Part shown: positions 37,640 through 47,818 of the stretch, piece after piece
How positions within the stretch are numbered: the stretch's first letter is position 1
How the letters are laid out: each line of letters opens with the position of its first letter
Origin: Corynebacterium pygosceleis
GTDB taxonomy: Bacteria > Actinomycetota > Actinomycetes > Mycobacteriales > Mycobacteriaceae
Reading direction: 5' to 3'
Length of the DNA stretch: 64,000 nt
NCBI RefSeq assembly: GCF_016595275.2
Contig: NZ_JAENIQ020000003.1
Span: 419,513-483,512 of the forward strand
Notes under the pieces: model-generated
Told to the model about the DNA's origin: nothing
The model's input: the letters and a program-made list of their open reading frames with translations, nothing else
Database searches by the model: none
Made by a program: the position numbers and the translations under genes

Positions 37640-37683
37640 TACAGTTTGCCCTCTACACGCCCAACCGGAAGGTACCGAAGCCA

Positions 37684-40545
37684 GTGGCTGATCGGCTCAT
37701 CGTGCGCGGAGCGCGCGAACACAATCTCAAAGGGGTCGACATCGATCTGCCCCGGGACACCATGGTCGTGTTCACCGGTCTGTCGGGGTCCGGGAAATCA
37801 TCACTGGCCTTCGACACGATCTTCGCGGAGGGACAGCGGCGCTACGTCGAATCGCTCTCCAGCTACGCCCGACAGTTCCTCGGGCAGATGGACAAACCCG
37901 ATGTGGACTTCATCGAGGGGTTGTCCCCGGCCGTGTCCATCGACCAGAAGTCGACGAACCGGAACCCCCGTTCCACCGTCGGCACCATCACCGAGGTCTA
38001 CGACTACCTCCGACTGCTCTACGCCCGGGCCGGAACGGCCCACTGCCCGGAGTGTGACGCGGTCATCGAGCGGCAGACGCCGCAGCAGATCGTCGATCAG
38101 GTCCTCGACATGGAGCAGGGACTGAAGTTCCAGGTGCTCGCACCGGTGGTCCGTACCCGCAAGGGCGAGTTCGTCGACCTGTTCGCGGACCTCGCGGCCC
38201 AGGGGTACTCACGTGTCCGCGTCGACGGTGAGGTGCACCAGCTCTCCGATCCGCCGAAACTGGAGAAGCAGGTCAAACACGACATCGAGGTCGTCGTCGA
38301 CCGGCTGCAGGTCAAGTCGAGCCAGAAGCAACGTCTCACCGACTCGGTGGAGACGGCCCTCGGGTTGGCCGACGGGGTCGTCATCCTCGACTTCGTGGGG
38401 CTGGACGAGGCGGACGAGAACCGGACGCGTCGGTTCTCCGAGAAGATGGCCTGCCCGAACGGGCATCCGCTCGGTGTCGATGAACTCGAACCCCGCAGTT
38501 TCTCCTTCAACTCCCCGTACGGTGCCTGCCCCGCCTGCGACGGCCTCGGGACGAAACTCGAGGTCGACATCGACCTCGTCGTCCCGGATCCCGATGTGCC
38601 CCTGATCGAGGCGATCCAGCCGTGGAGCACGGGTTTCAACACCAAGTACTTCGGGAAACTCCTCACCGGTCTCGCCCAGGTGATGGACTTCAGCGAGAAC
38701 ACACCGTTCAGTGAACTGACGGCGGCGCAGCGTCGCGCCGTGCTGCACGGCAGCAAACACCAGGTGAGTGTCCGCTACAAGAACCGCTACGGTCGGATCC
38801 GGAACTTCACCGCCCCCTTCGAGGGCGTGCTCCCGTACCTCCAGCGCAAGCTGGACCAGACGGATTCCGACAGCCAGAAGGACCGGATCCTCTCCTACAT
38901 GCGCGAGGTCCCGTGCCCGACGTGCTCCGGAACCCGGCTCAAGCCCGAGATCCTCGCGGTGAGGTTGGCGTCGGACAGTCACGGCGAACAGTCCATCGCT
39001 GGACTCACCCAGCTGTCGGTCGCCGACGCGGCCGAGTTCCTCGACACACTCACCCTCGGAAAGAGGGAACAGATGATCGCCGGGGCCGTGCTGAGGGAGA
39101 TCCAGGCACGCCTGAAGTTCCTCCTGGACGTGGGCCTGAACTACCTGTCGCTCAACCGTGCCGCGGGGACACTCTCCGGCGGGGAGGCACAGCGGATCCG
39201 GTTGGCCACCCAGATCGGATCCGGGCTGGCGGGCGTCCTCTACGTCCTCGATGAACCGTCGATCGGTCTCCACCAGCGCGACAACCAACGGTTGATCACC
39301 ACACTCGAACACCTCCGGGACATCGGCAACACCCTCATCGTCGTCGAGCACGACGAGGACACCATCAACGCCGCGGACTGGCTCGTCGACATCGGTCCCC
39401 GTGCCGGGGAGTACGGGGGCGAGATCGTCTACCAGGGTGAACCCGCCGGCATCCGGACCTGCGCCGAATCCCTCACCGGTCAGTACCTCTCCGGTGAGCG
39501 GGTCCTCGGGGTACCGGACGAACGTCGGTCGATCGACCGGGAACGGATGCTCACCGTCGTCGGTGCGCGGGAGAACAACCTCGACAACGTCGACGTGAGC
39601 CTGCCGCTCGGCGTCCTGTGCTGTGTCACCGGAGTGTCGGGTTCGGGCAAGTCCACACTCATCAACCAGATCCTCGCCAGGGTTCTGGCGAACCGGCTGA
39701 ACAAGGCCCGCCAGGTGCCCGGTAAAGCCAGGCGGGTTGACGGTATCGAGCACCTGGACAAACTCGTGCAGGTCGACCAGTCACCGATCGGGCGTACGCC
39801 GCGCTCGAATCCCGCGACCTACACCGGCGTGTTCGACAAGATCCGGACCCTGTTCGCCGAAACCAACGAGGCCAAGGTGCGCGGGTACAAGCCCGGCCGT
39901 TTCTCCTTCAACGTCAAGGGGGGACGCTGTGAGGCGTGTCGTGGTGACGGAACCCTGAAGATCGAGATGAACTTCCTCCCGGACGTGTACGTCCCGTGCG
40001 AGGTGTGCGAGGGGGCACGGTACAACCGTGAGACCCTCGAGGTGAAATACAAGGGCAGGTCGATCGCGGAGGTGCTCGACATGCCGATCAGCGAGGCCGC
40101 GGAGTTCTTCCGGCCGATCACCTCGATCCACCGGTACCTGAACACCCTGGTCGATGTCGGGCTCGGTTACGTTCGTCTCGGGCAGTCCGCGACGACGCTC
40201 TCCGGTGGTGAGGCGCAGCGGGTGAAACTGGCGAGTGAACTGCAGAAGCGTTCCAACGGCCGGACGATCTACATCCTCGACGAGCCGACAACCGGCCTGC
40301 ACTTCGAGGACATCCGCAAGCTCATGCTGGTGATCCAGGGCCTCGTGGACAAGGGCAACAGTGTGCTGATCATCGAGCACAATCTCGACGTGATCAAGGC
40401 GGCGGACTGGATCGTCGACATGGGGCCCGAGGGAGGCGCCGGCGGCGGGCGTGTCGTCGCGGAGGGAACCCCGGAGGACGTCGCCGGGGTGGAGGGGTCC
40501 TACACCGGACAGTTCCTCCGCCCGCTGCTCACCACCTCCGGGTGA
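37684..40545 (+). CDS. uvrA: Excinuclease ABC subunit A
   Basis: Damage-sensing ATPase of nucleotide-excision repair. The 953-aa protein has two ABC modules: Walker [10 protein letters not shown] (about 32-40) and GVSGSGKST (about 649-657), each with its signature ([24 protein letters not shown]) and Walker B ([24 protein letters not shown]). Zinc-binding cysteines are in [15 protein letters not shown] and in [18 protein letters not shown]. Start GTG 37684 follows GGAAGG by 12 nt; a more upstream in-frame start would overlap the -10 and SOS box. It ends convergent with the DUF2339 gene at a perfect inverted repeat. Confidence 0.97.
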   Translation: MADRLIVRGAREHNLKGVDIDLPRDTMVVFTGLSGSGKSSLAFDTIFAEGQRRYVESLSSYARQFLGQMDKPDVDFIEGLSPAVSIDQKSTNRNPRSTVGTITEVYDYLRLLYARAGTAHCPECDAVIERQTPQQIVDQVLDMEQGLKFQVLAPVVRTRKGEFVDLFADLAAQGYSRVRVDGEVHQLSDPPKLEKQVKHDIEVVVDRLQVKSSQKQRLTDSVETALGLADGVVILDFVGLDEADENRTRRFSEKMACPNGHPLGVDELEPRSFSFNSPYGACPACDGLGTKLEVDIDLVVPDPDVPLIEAIQPWSTGFNTKYFGKLLTGLAQVMDFSENTPFSELTAAQRRAVLHGSKHQVSVRYKNRYGRIRNFTAPFEGVLPYLQRKLDQTDSDSQKDRILSYMREVPCPTCSGTRLKPEILAVRLASDSHGEQSIAGLTQLSVADAAEFLDTLTLGKREQMIAGAVLREIQARLKFLLDVGLNYLSLNRAAGTLSGGEAQRIRLATQIGSGLAGVLYVLDEPSIGLHQRDNQRLITTLEHLRDIGNTLIVVEHDEDTINAADWLVDIGPRAGEYGGEIVYQGEPAGIRTCAESLTGQYLSGERVLGVPDERRSIDRERMLTVVGARENNLDNVDVSLPLGVLCCVTGVSGSGKSTLINQILARVLANRLNKARQVPGKARRVDGIEHLDKLVQVDQSPIGRTPRSNPATYTGVFDKIRTLFAETNEAKVRGYKPGRFSFNVKGGRCEACRGDGTLKIEMNFLPDVYVPCEVCEGARYNRETLEVKYKGRSIAEVLDMPISEAAEFFRPITSIHRYLNTLVDVGLGYVRLGQSATTLSGGEAQRVKLASELQKRSNGRTIYILDEPTTGLHFEDIRKLMLVIQGLVDKGNSVLIIEHNLDVIKAADWIVDMGPEGGAGGGRVVAEGTPEDVAGVEGSYTGQFLRPLLTTSG

Positions 40546-40550
40546 CAGGC

Positions 40551-40573
40551 GGCCGGTGACCCGGTCACCGGCC
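40551..40573. terminator. Perfect inverted repeat between convergent uvrA and DUF2339 genes
   Basis: GGCCGGTGACC-C-GGTCACCGGCC, 11 bp per arm with a 1-nt centre. As RNA it can form a very stable hairpin on either strand and probably acts as a bidirectional terminator, though no T tract follows. It overlaps the last codons and stop (40565-40567) of the minus-strand gene. Confidence 0.55.
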
Positions 40574-42592
40574 CGTCGCGTCCCCGTCACCGCCGGTCGT
40601 CTCCGGTCGGGACGACGGCACCGGTGGCTCCGTCCGCACGGTGGTGTCACCGACCGGTTCCGGCCGGTCACGACGGGCACGGAGTGTCGCGATGGTGAGC
40701 AGGGCCACGCCCGAAATCAGGAACGCGAGCACCCGGGGTACCCCACTGATGGTCCCCAGATCGACGAGGATCAGTTTCGCCGTACCTGCGGCGGCGAGGA
40801 GCGTTCCCGCCCCCAGTGACGCCTGTGGACTGAGATCGCGTGCACGGAGGAGCACGTGGGCCGCGAGTGCGATCCAGAGGACCGACACCGTGGCGTGTCC
40901 GAGCAGGAAACCGAGTTCGGGGGACCCCGTGAGGGCACCGGCACGGGTGAACACGGCGACCACCGCGGTAGCCGACAGGTGCAGAGCCACCACCGCGAGC
41001 ACGATCTTCCCCGGAACCGGTATCCCGGTGAAACGGGACCGGGTGAGCAGCACCGTGACGATCAGGACGATGATGAGCAACCCCATGACGGCCGGTGGAT
41101 TCTCCCGCAGCCCCGCGATGTCCCGGTACCACACCATGAACGAGACGTTCAGGGTGTAGAGCAGCACCGCCAACGTCCAGGTGATCCACGGCCAGGGGGA
41201 GGGGAGAATCCGGGGCAGAACGGTGACGGCGAGGACGGTGGCGGCCAGGAAGAACGCGGGGAGGAACGGGACGTACGGCGTCGTCGACGAAATCCGCAGT
41301 ATGTCCGTGATGATGAAGAAAGACAGCGGGGCCGCAGCCGCGCCGACCTCGATCAACGTCGGTGCGACGAAGCGGGCCGGGGACACGCCCGCCCCGGTGT
41401 CTCCGGTCGAACGGATCCTGTGCCCGACGGCCATCATCACGACCGCCAGGAGAAGGGGGAGCATGTACACCACCTGCGGCATGTGCTCGACCGGGTTCAT
41501 GAATATGACGAGCACGGTCAGTGCCGGAGCCCACGCCGCAGCCAGCTTCTCGGCCCCGGCCGATGTCGGCACCGGGTCCCTGACGATCACCGCCGTGAAC
41601 ATCACCGCGACGATGACGGCCCCCGCGAATTCCAGCGCGACACTCTCCGGGCTCAACACGAGGGTCCACGAGACGAGTGCAGTGGCGACGAGTGCCGATC
41701 CGGCGGCGACGATCCTCGACCGCCGCCAACCGAGACCTGCGGTCGTGACGAGGAGGAGCAGACCCGGGACGCCTGCGGGCCACGCCCGGTCCAACCCGGT
41801 GACGTCGTTCCCGACGAGAGACCAGTTCCACACGATCATGAACAGGGTCACGCCGACGGTGAGCACCAGCCCGGGAAGTTCCATCCTCCACCTGCGTACA
41901 CGGGAGAGACACAGGCCGAACAGGACCAGACCGAGGGTCGACCCCACCCACACCGGCAACCATCCGTAGTCGAAGACCACGAACCAGGTCGTCGTCAGAC
42001 CGGTGAGCAGCGCCGTGAACAGCAAAGAGGTGATGATCGTCGGAGTGTTCGAGGCCCGTTCACTGAAGCGGTGGTGCACCACCACCGCCCCGGCGCCGAG
42101 CACGGCGGCCAGGAGGTAGGCGAGGACCACCCGGCCGACGGGGCCGAGCAGCCCGCTCTGCGCAGCGAGAACCACGAGCAGAGCGACACCACCGAGGGTG
42201 ATCAGCGCGCCGCCGACGGCGAGGAGCCTGATGACGACGTTCTCCGAGTGCCACCACGGCTCATCCGGAGTGGGGGTTGCCGTCCGGGGCGCCGCCCCGG
42301 CACGCCGTGGATCGGCGGGCGCGGCGTGTGCTCCTGTGCCGCCGACGGGCGCGGTCTTCTCTTCCGTCGTCGGTGCTTCCGCGGGAGGCGGTCCCCAGTC
42401 GAGTGAGGGGTGACGGGGCGGTTCCGGTGGAACCGTCCGTCCGTGTTCCGTCGGGAGAACGTGGTTCGGCCGCACCTCCCCGTCGAGCGCCCGGAGCACC
42501 CGGTGACGGGCCTCCGTGAGTGCCTGTTCGGCGGCATCGAGACTCCGGAGCGCTTCCGCCAGAGTCTCCCGTTTCCTGTTGTCGGTCGGCAT
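40565..42592 (-). CDS. DUF2339 polytopic membrane protein
   Basis: A 675-aa protein. Residues 1-45 are a short coiled coil (TLAEALRSLDAAEQALTEARH), then a Pro-rich stretch to about 110, then roughly 18-20 hydrophobic helices to residue 640, and a hydrophilic Pro/Arg-rich tail. The layout matches DUF2339 membrane proteins, which have no assigned function; one lies next to uvrA in C. glutamicum as well, as I recall. Start ATG 42592 is supported by TAGACT 8 nt upstream and a GGAG between; the open frame extends further without signals. Confidence 0.78.
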   Translation of the reverse strand: MPTDNRKRETLAEALRSLDAAEQALTEARHRVLRALDGEVRPNHVLPTEHGRTVPPEPPRHPSLDWGPPPAEAPTTEEKTAPVGGTGAHAAPADPRRAGAAPRTATPTPDEPWWHSENVVIRLLAVGGALITLGGVALLVVLAAQSGLLGPVGRVVLAYLLAAVLGAGAVVVHHRFSERASNTPTIITSLLFTALLTGLTTTWFVVFDYGWLPVWVGSTLGLVLFGLCLSRVRRWRMELPGLVLTVGVTLFMIVWNWSLVGNDVTGLDRAWPAGVPGLLLLVTTAGLGWRRSRIVAAGSALVATALVSWTLVLSPESVALEFAGAVIVAVMFTAVIVRDPVPTSAGAEKLAAAWAPALTVLVIFMNPVEHMPQVVYMLPLLLAVVMMAVGHRIRSTGDTGAGVSPARFVAPTLIEVGAAAAPLSFFIITDILRISSTTPYVPFLPAFFLAATVLAVTVLPRILPSPWPWITWTLAVLLYTLNVSFMVWYRDIAGLRENPPAVMGLLIIVLIVTVLLTRSRFTGIPVPGKIVLAVVALHLSATAVVAVFTRAGALTGSPELGFLLGHATVSVLWIALAAHVLLRARDLSPQASLGAGTLLAAAGTAKLILVDLGTISGVPRVLAFLISGVALLTIATLRARRDRPEPVGDTTVRTEPPVPSSRPETTGGDGDATGR

Positions 42593-42907
42593 GTCTCCAG
42601 AGTCTAGGTCGTGCCACGGAAGACCGTCAGCCCCGGAAAACAACCCCGGCTCCGGGTAGCGTAACCGGTACCATCCGTGGTGGTTTGCCCGGAACATGCC
42701 CGGTTAGGTGCGCCGCGGAGAGCCTCCGGCGGTCGCGGGCGGTGTGTGAACCGGGCCGGGCGCACTATCCTCGTGGGTGCGGCCCTGAACCGGCCCCGAC
42801 CACCCCGGTACGTGCACACGGTGAACACGGTGAACGTGGGTCGTCCACACCCCGGGGACGATGAACGGCATGAATGGCACAGAGACGATGAATTGTGAGG
42901 TGTACCC

Positions 42908-43831
42908 GTGACTGACACGAACGGACGCGACGGTTCCAACGGTCGGGGCGATCAGCTTCCGGGCGGCACCGGTGGGGGACGGGACCCGTGGGGTGACGTT
43001 CCCCCGGAGAGTGACGTGTTCGCGCACGACACCGGATCCGGTCGGAACCCCGGCTCCGACCCGGAACCGACCCGGTACATGACCTCCGTCGGACCGGCTG
43101 CGGCCGGGGCCCGCGCCCCGCAGCATGTACCACCGGCCGGATACACGACCGTGGGTCCCCGGAAACGGGGGGCGGCGGGGGTCGTGATCGGTTTTCTCGT
43201 CGTCGTCATCATCGCCGCACTCTCCGTCGTGGCACTCGGTTTCACCGTGCTCGGATGGGGGGACACCGGTGGCGGTGCCCCGAAGTCCCCGGAGACGCCG
43301 GCGGTGGTTGACACCGGCACCGTGACGACCACTCCGTCCGGGGAGAAGACGAGGGAGACCTCATCCCCGTCATCGACCACCGCCGAAGAGAAGGACAGGT
43401 CCACCTCGTCCCCGTCGCCGTCCCCGTCCACGGAATCCGTGACGGATGAGGCGGAGAAGACGACGTCATCGGAGTCCACGACCGAGAGGTCGTCGACGAA
43501 GGAGACGACGGAGAGGTCGTCGGCGGAGAGGACGACCACGAAGACCACGAAGACCACGACGAAGAAACCGAGGTTCTCGGTTCCTGACGGTGCGACAGGG
43601 TGCGGTGACTCCGGCGGATCCGGCGTGTACGCGGGAACCGACGTGACCAGCTGCGGTTTCGCGATGAACGTCGGTAAGCAGATCGCTGGTCAGGGCGGTA
43701 ATTCGTCCCGGTCGATCTCCGCCGTGTCACCGGTCACCGGAAAGAGTTACCGGATGAAGTGTTCACCGAAGGGGGCCGGCGCCTGGGTCTGCAGGGGCGG
43801 TGACAACGCCGTGGTCTACGTCAGCCCCTGA
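42908..43831 (+). CDS. Single-pass membrane protein with Ser/Thr-rich stalk and kinase-type extracellular domain
   Basis: A 307-aa protein: disordered Gly/Asp-rich cytosolic part (1-88), one membrane helix (about 91-115), a Ser/Thr/Glu-rich stalk (about 120-222) and a small extracellular domain (225-307) with four cysteines. The end (DVTSCGFAMNV, VSPVTGKSYRMKC, GGDNAVVYVS) resembles the C-terminal ectodomain found on some actinobacterial Ser/Thr kinases and lipoproteins. There is no kinase domain here. Start GTG 42908 with GAGG about 8 nt upstream. Stands alone between the DUF2339 gene and infC; function unknown. Confidence 0.75.
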   Translation: MTDTNGRDGSNGRGDQLPGGTGGGRDPWGDVPPESDVFAHDTGSGRNPGSDPEPTRYMTSVGPAAAGARAPQHVPPAGYTTVGPRKRGAAGVVIGFLVVVIIAALSVVALGFTVLGWGDTGGGAPKSPETPAVVDTGTVTTTPSGEKTRETSSPSSTTAEEKDRSTSSPSPSPSTESVTDEAEKTTSSESTTERSSTKETTERSSAERTTTKTTKTTTKKPRFSVPDGATGCGDSGGSGVYAGTDVTSCGFAMNVGKQIAGQGGNSSRSISAVSPVTGKSYRMKCSPKGAGAWVCRGGDNAVVYVSP

Positions 43832-43881
43832 CCCGGCTCGGAACCGCGCCGGTACGTGGAACGGGGGAGAGGCCATCGGGT

Positions 43882-43910
43882 TTGGACGTGGCGGGTGACC
43901 GTGATACAGT
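43882..43910 (+). promoter_or_regulatory. SigA-type promoter of the infC–rpmI–rplT operon
   Basis: TTGGAC (43882-43887), a 17-bp spacer and TACAGT (43905-43910): close to consensus at both hexamers with ideal spacing. Predicted start near 43917, about 420 nt before infC. Confidence 0.75.
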
Positions 43911-43916
43911 TCAGAC

Positions 43917-44336
43917 ACTACCGCCCAGTGTGGGCTTTTCCCGTGTTCAACATCATCGAACAGCATCCACGCCGTCTGTCGGTGTCGATGGTCCCGATGA
44001 TCTCGATACGGGAAAGCGCACAGGGCCGCAAAGTGGAGGTCCCTCCCACCATACGCCGCCTGACCCAGAGTCAGGTTGGACAGTGGTTGTCGCGTAGTGT
44101 CGATCGTCCGGTTCGTCCGGCGGTCCGCCCGCCCAAGTCAGAATTCGGTGGATGTCGGAACGTCGGTGGTATTCCGCGTCATCGACCGAACGCCCGGATC
44201 TCCCGTTGTCTCCGTCACGTCGTGACGGGTCAGCGGGTTTCGTCGTTTCCGGGTTCACCGTTCATCGCGGTGTACGGGGGACATCCAGGTTGCGGTGCGG
44301 TATCACGCATTATTCACTGCAACCCTAGGAGTACAC
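43917..44336 (+). promoter_or_regulatory. Long 5' leader of infC operon
   Basis: About 420 nt between the predicted transcription start and the infC start codon, with no convincing gene. It contains possible short stems such as CCGTCACGTCGTGACGGG near 44214. Long leaders before infC–rpmI–rplT mediate L20 or IF3 autoregulation in other bacteria; here the mechanism is not visible and regulation is inferred from position and length. Confidence 0.5.
44327..44331 (+). promoter_or_regulatory. infC: Ribosome-binding site that fixes the infC start at ATC
   Basis: AGGAG, 5 nt before ATC 44337. No ATG, GTG or TTG lies at a workable distance; the only upstream in-frame candidate, GTG 44295, has no purine-rich site before it. 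Confidence 0.7.
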
Positions 44337-44858
<522 letters not shown>

Positions 44859-44886
44859 ACACACTAGCTTTTTAAGGACATCACTC

Positions 44887-45081
44887 ATGAAGCAGAAGAC
44901 CCACAAGGGCACCGCAAAGCGAATCAAGGTCACCGGCTCCGGCAAGCTGCGCCGCGAGAAGGCCAACCGTCGCCACCTCCTCGAGGGCAAGCCCTCCACC
45001 CGGACCCGTCGCCTGAAGGGCACCACGGACGTCTCGAAGGCCGACAACAAGCGCATCAAGCGTCTCCTCGGCCGGGCGTGA
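44887..45081 (+). CDS. rpmI: 50S ribosomal protein L35
   Basis: 64-aa very basic large-subunit protein, recognised by [20 protein letters not shown] at the start and the RRHLLEGK segment. AAGGA lies 8 nt before the ATG. It sits 28 bp after infC in the standard infC–rpmI–rplT operon. Confidence 0.97.
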   Translation: MKQKTHKGTAKRIKVTGSGKLRREKANRRHLLEGKPSTRTRRLKGTTDVSKADNKRIKRLLGRA

Positions 45082-45157
45082 TGCCACGCCGCCGGAATCG
45101 GCGGCAGGCTCCCCCTCACAAGTAATTTATCCCCAAGATTCGTAAGGAAGTTTTACC

Positions 45158-45541
45158 GTGGCACGTGTCAAGCGGTCAGTGAACGCCAAGAAGAAGCGTC
45201 GCGTCATCCTCAATTCCGCCAAGGGCTACCGTGGACAGCGCTCGCGCCTGTACCGCAAGGCCAAGGAGCAGATGCTCCACTCGATGACCTACGCGTACCG
45301 CGATCGTCGCGCACGCAAGGGCCAGTTCCGTCGCCTCTGGATCCAGCGCATCAACGCCGCCGCCCGGATGAACGGCATCACCTACAACCGCCTCATCCAG
45401 GGACTCCGTCTCGCCGAGATCGAGGTCGACCGCAAGATCCTCGCGGAACTCGCCGTCAACGACTTCGCCGCCTTCTCCGCAATCTGTGAAGCCGCGAAGG
45501 CCGCCCTCCCCGAGGACGTCAACGCACCGAAGGCAGCCTGA
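45158..45541 (+). CDS. rplT: 50S ribosomal protein L20
   Basis: 127-aa basic protein needed early in large-subunit assembly. The N-terminal helix ([20 protein letters not shown]) and the globular C-domain ([20 protein letters not shown]) are typical. The last 12 or so residues are a small Ala/Pro-rich extension. Starts at GTG 45158 with AAGGAAG 7 nt upstream. Third and last gene of the operon, followed by a terminator at 45596. Confidence 0.97.
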   Translation: MARVKRSVNAKKKRRVILNSAKGYRGQRSRLYRKAKEQMLHSMTYAYRDRRARKGQFRRLWIQRINAAARMNGITYNRLIQGLRLAEIEVDRKILAELAVNDFAAFSAICEAAKAALPEDVNAPKAA

Positions 45542-45595
45542 ACAGGGCCCGCAGGACATGATGGTCCGTGACACCTCCGGGTGATCCCGGCCAAT

Positions 45596-45628
45596 CGCCC
45601 CTCCTCCCGTCACCCGGGAGCGGGGGCG
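45596..45628 (+). terminator. Intrinsic terminator of infC–rpmI–rplT
   Basis: CGCCCC...TCCCG (45596-45609) pairs with CGGGA...GGGGCG (45614-45628) with internal mismatches, followed by TTTCCC, 54 bp after the rplT stop. Confidence 0.6.
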
Positions 45629-45719
45629 TTTCCCGTTCACAGCCGTGTCATCCTCCGGCGGGCGGCGTCCGTGCCGGCGGAGGGACGGGGGAGCGAGGCC
45701 GGCTGCTAGGTTGGATCGC

Positions 45720-46532
45720 ATGCACCTCGATTTCACCGAACCCGCGACGGAACGCACCCCCAGGGTGGTTTCCGCCGTCAAGCTCCACCGCAGTGCCGGA
45801 CGACGGAAAGCCGGACTGTTCCTCGTCGAGGGGAGCAACTGCGTCGAGGCCGCCGTCGCCCGTGGTGCGGCCACCGACATCTTCGTCACCGAATCCGCGG
45901 CGGGACGCTTCCCCGCGCTGCTCAACGGGGCCGCGTCCGCGGGTGTGCACATCCACCCGGTGACCGACAGAGCCGGACGGCAGCTGGCCGATACCGTGAC
46001 CCCGACAGGCCTGGTCGCGGTCTGTCGGCCGGTGCTCGTCGATCTGGACGGAGCCCTGAACGCGGACACTCGCCTGGTGTCCGTGCCCGTGCAGACCTCC
46101 GAACCCGGCAATGCCGGCACCCTCATTCGCGTCGCGGACGCCGTCGGCGCCGACTCCGTCATCTTCACCGGCGACACGGTCGACCCGCAGAACGGAAAGT
46201 CCGCCCGGGCCTCGGCGGGCTCCCTCTTCCATCTCCCGGTCGTCCGGCACCATGAGCAGGGGGATGTGATCGACGGCCTCCGGAAACGTGGCCTGACCAT
46301 CATCGCCACAGCGGCCGACGGGGAACTGAGTCTCGACGAGGCCGGGGGGATACTCGCGCAACCCACGGCATGGCTCTTCGGCAATGAGGCGCACGGTCTC
46401 CCGGACGAACTGCTCGAAACCGCCGACCACCGGATCCACATTCCGATCAGGGGCCGTGCCGAGTCCCTGAACCTGGCGACAGCGGCGGCCATCTGCCTCT
46501 ACGAGTCCGCACGTGCACAACATCGGCACTGA
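45720..46532 (+). CDS. SpoU/TrmH-type RNA 2'-O-methyltransferase
   Basis: A 270-aa RNA ribose methyltransferase of the SPOUT class. An N-terminal substrate-binding domain (about 20-100; GLFLVEGSNCVEAAVARGA) precedes the knotted catalytic domain with motif 1 EPGNAGTLIRVADAVGAD, motif 2 WLFGNEAHGLPDELL and motif 3 LNLATAAAICLYE. A gene of this type between rplT and pheS is conserved in actinobacteria, and the target is usually assumed to be 23S rRNA. The start is leaderless by pattern: TAGGTT (45707-45712) is 7 nt before the ATG. Confidence 0.9.
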   Translation: MHLDFTEPATERTPRVVSAVKLHRSAGRRKAGLFLVEGSNCVEAAVARGAATDIFVTESAAGRFPALLNGAASAGVHIHPVTDRAGRQLADTVTPTGLVAVCRPVLVDLDGALNADTRLVSVPVQTSEPGNAGTLIRVADAVGADSVIFTGDTVDPQNGKSARASAGSLFHLPVVRHHEQGDVIDGLRKRGLTIIATAADGELSLDEAGGILAQPTAWLFGNEAHGLPDELLETADHRIHIPIRGRAESLNLATAAAICLYESARAQHRH

Positions 46533-46679
46533 GCGAAACCCGGGTAGGATCCCCGGAGCACTGCACCGGCGACCCGAACGGGTATGATCCTCGAGAGCAC
46601 CATGAGTCGGTCCACCCCCTGACCGGCCGGCGGTGGGTGTGGTGGCGGCGCATTTTCCGGGCCGCTCTCCCCGCCGTGA

Positions 46680-47759
<1,080 letters not shown>

Positions 47760-47818
47760 TCCGAACCCACATTCCTCGTCTCTTCACCACCTCTTTCCAA
47801 CCCCAGGAGAATCCCCAC

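Noticed and set aside
42819..42838. Short direct repeat ACGGTGAAC... before the Ser/Thr-rich protein gene
   Set aside because: Only two copies of about 9 bp; no sign of function.
43446..43646. Arg-rich frame inside the Ser/Thr-rich gene
   Set aside because: It is the antisense-like shifted reading of the repetitive Ser/Thr stalk and has no independent support.
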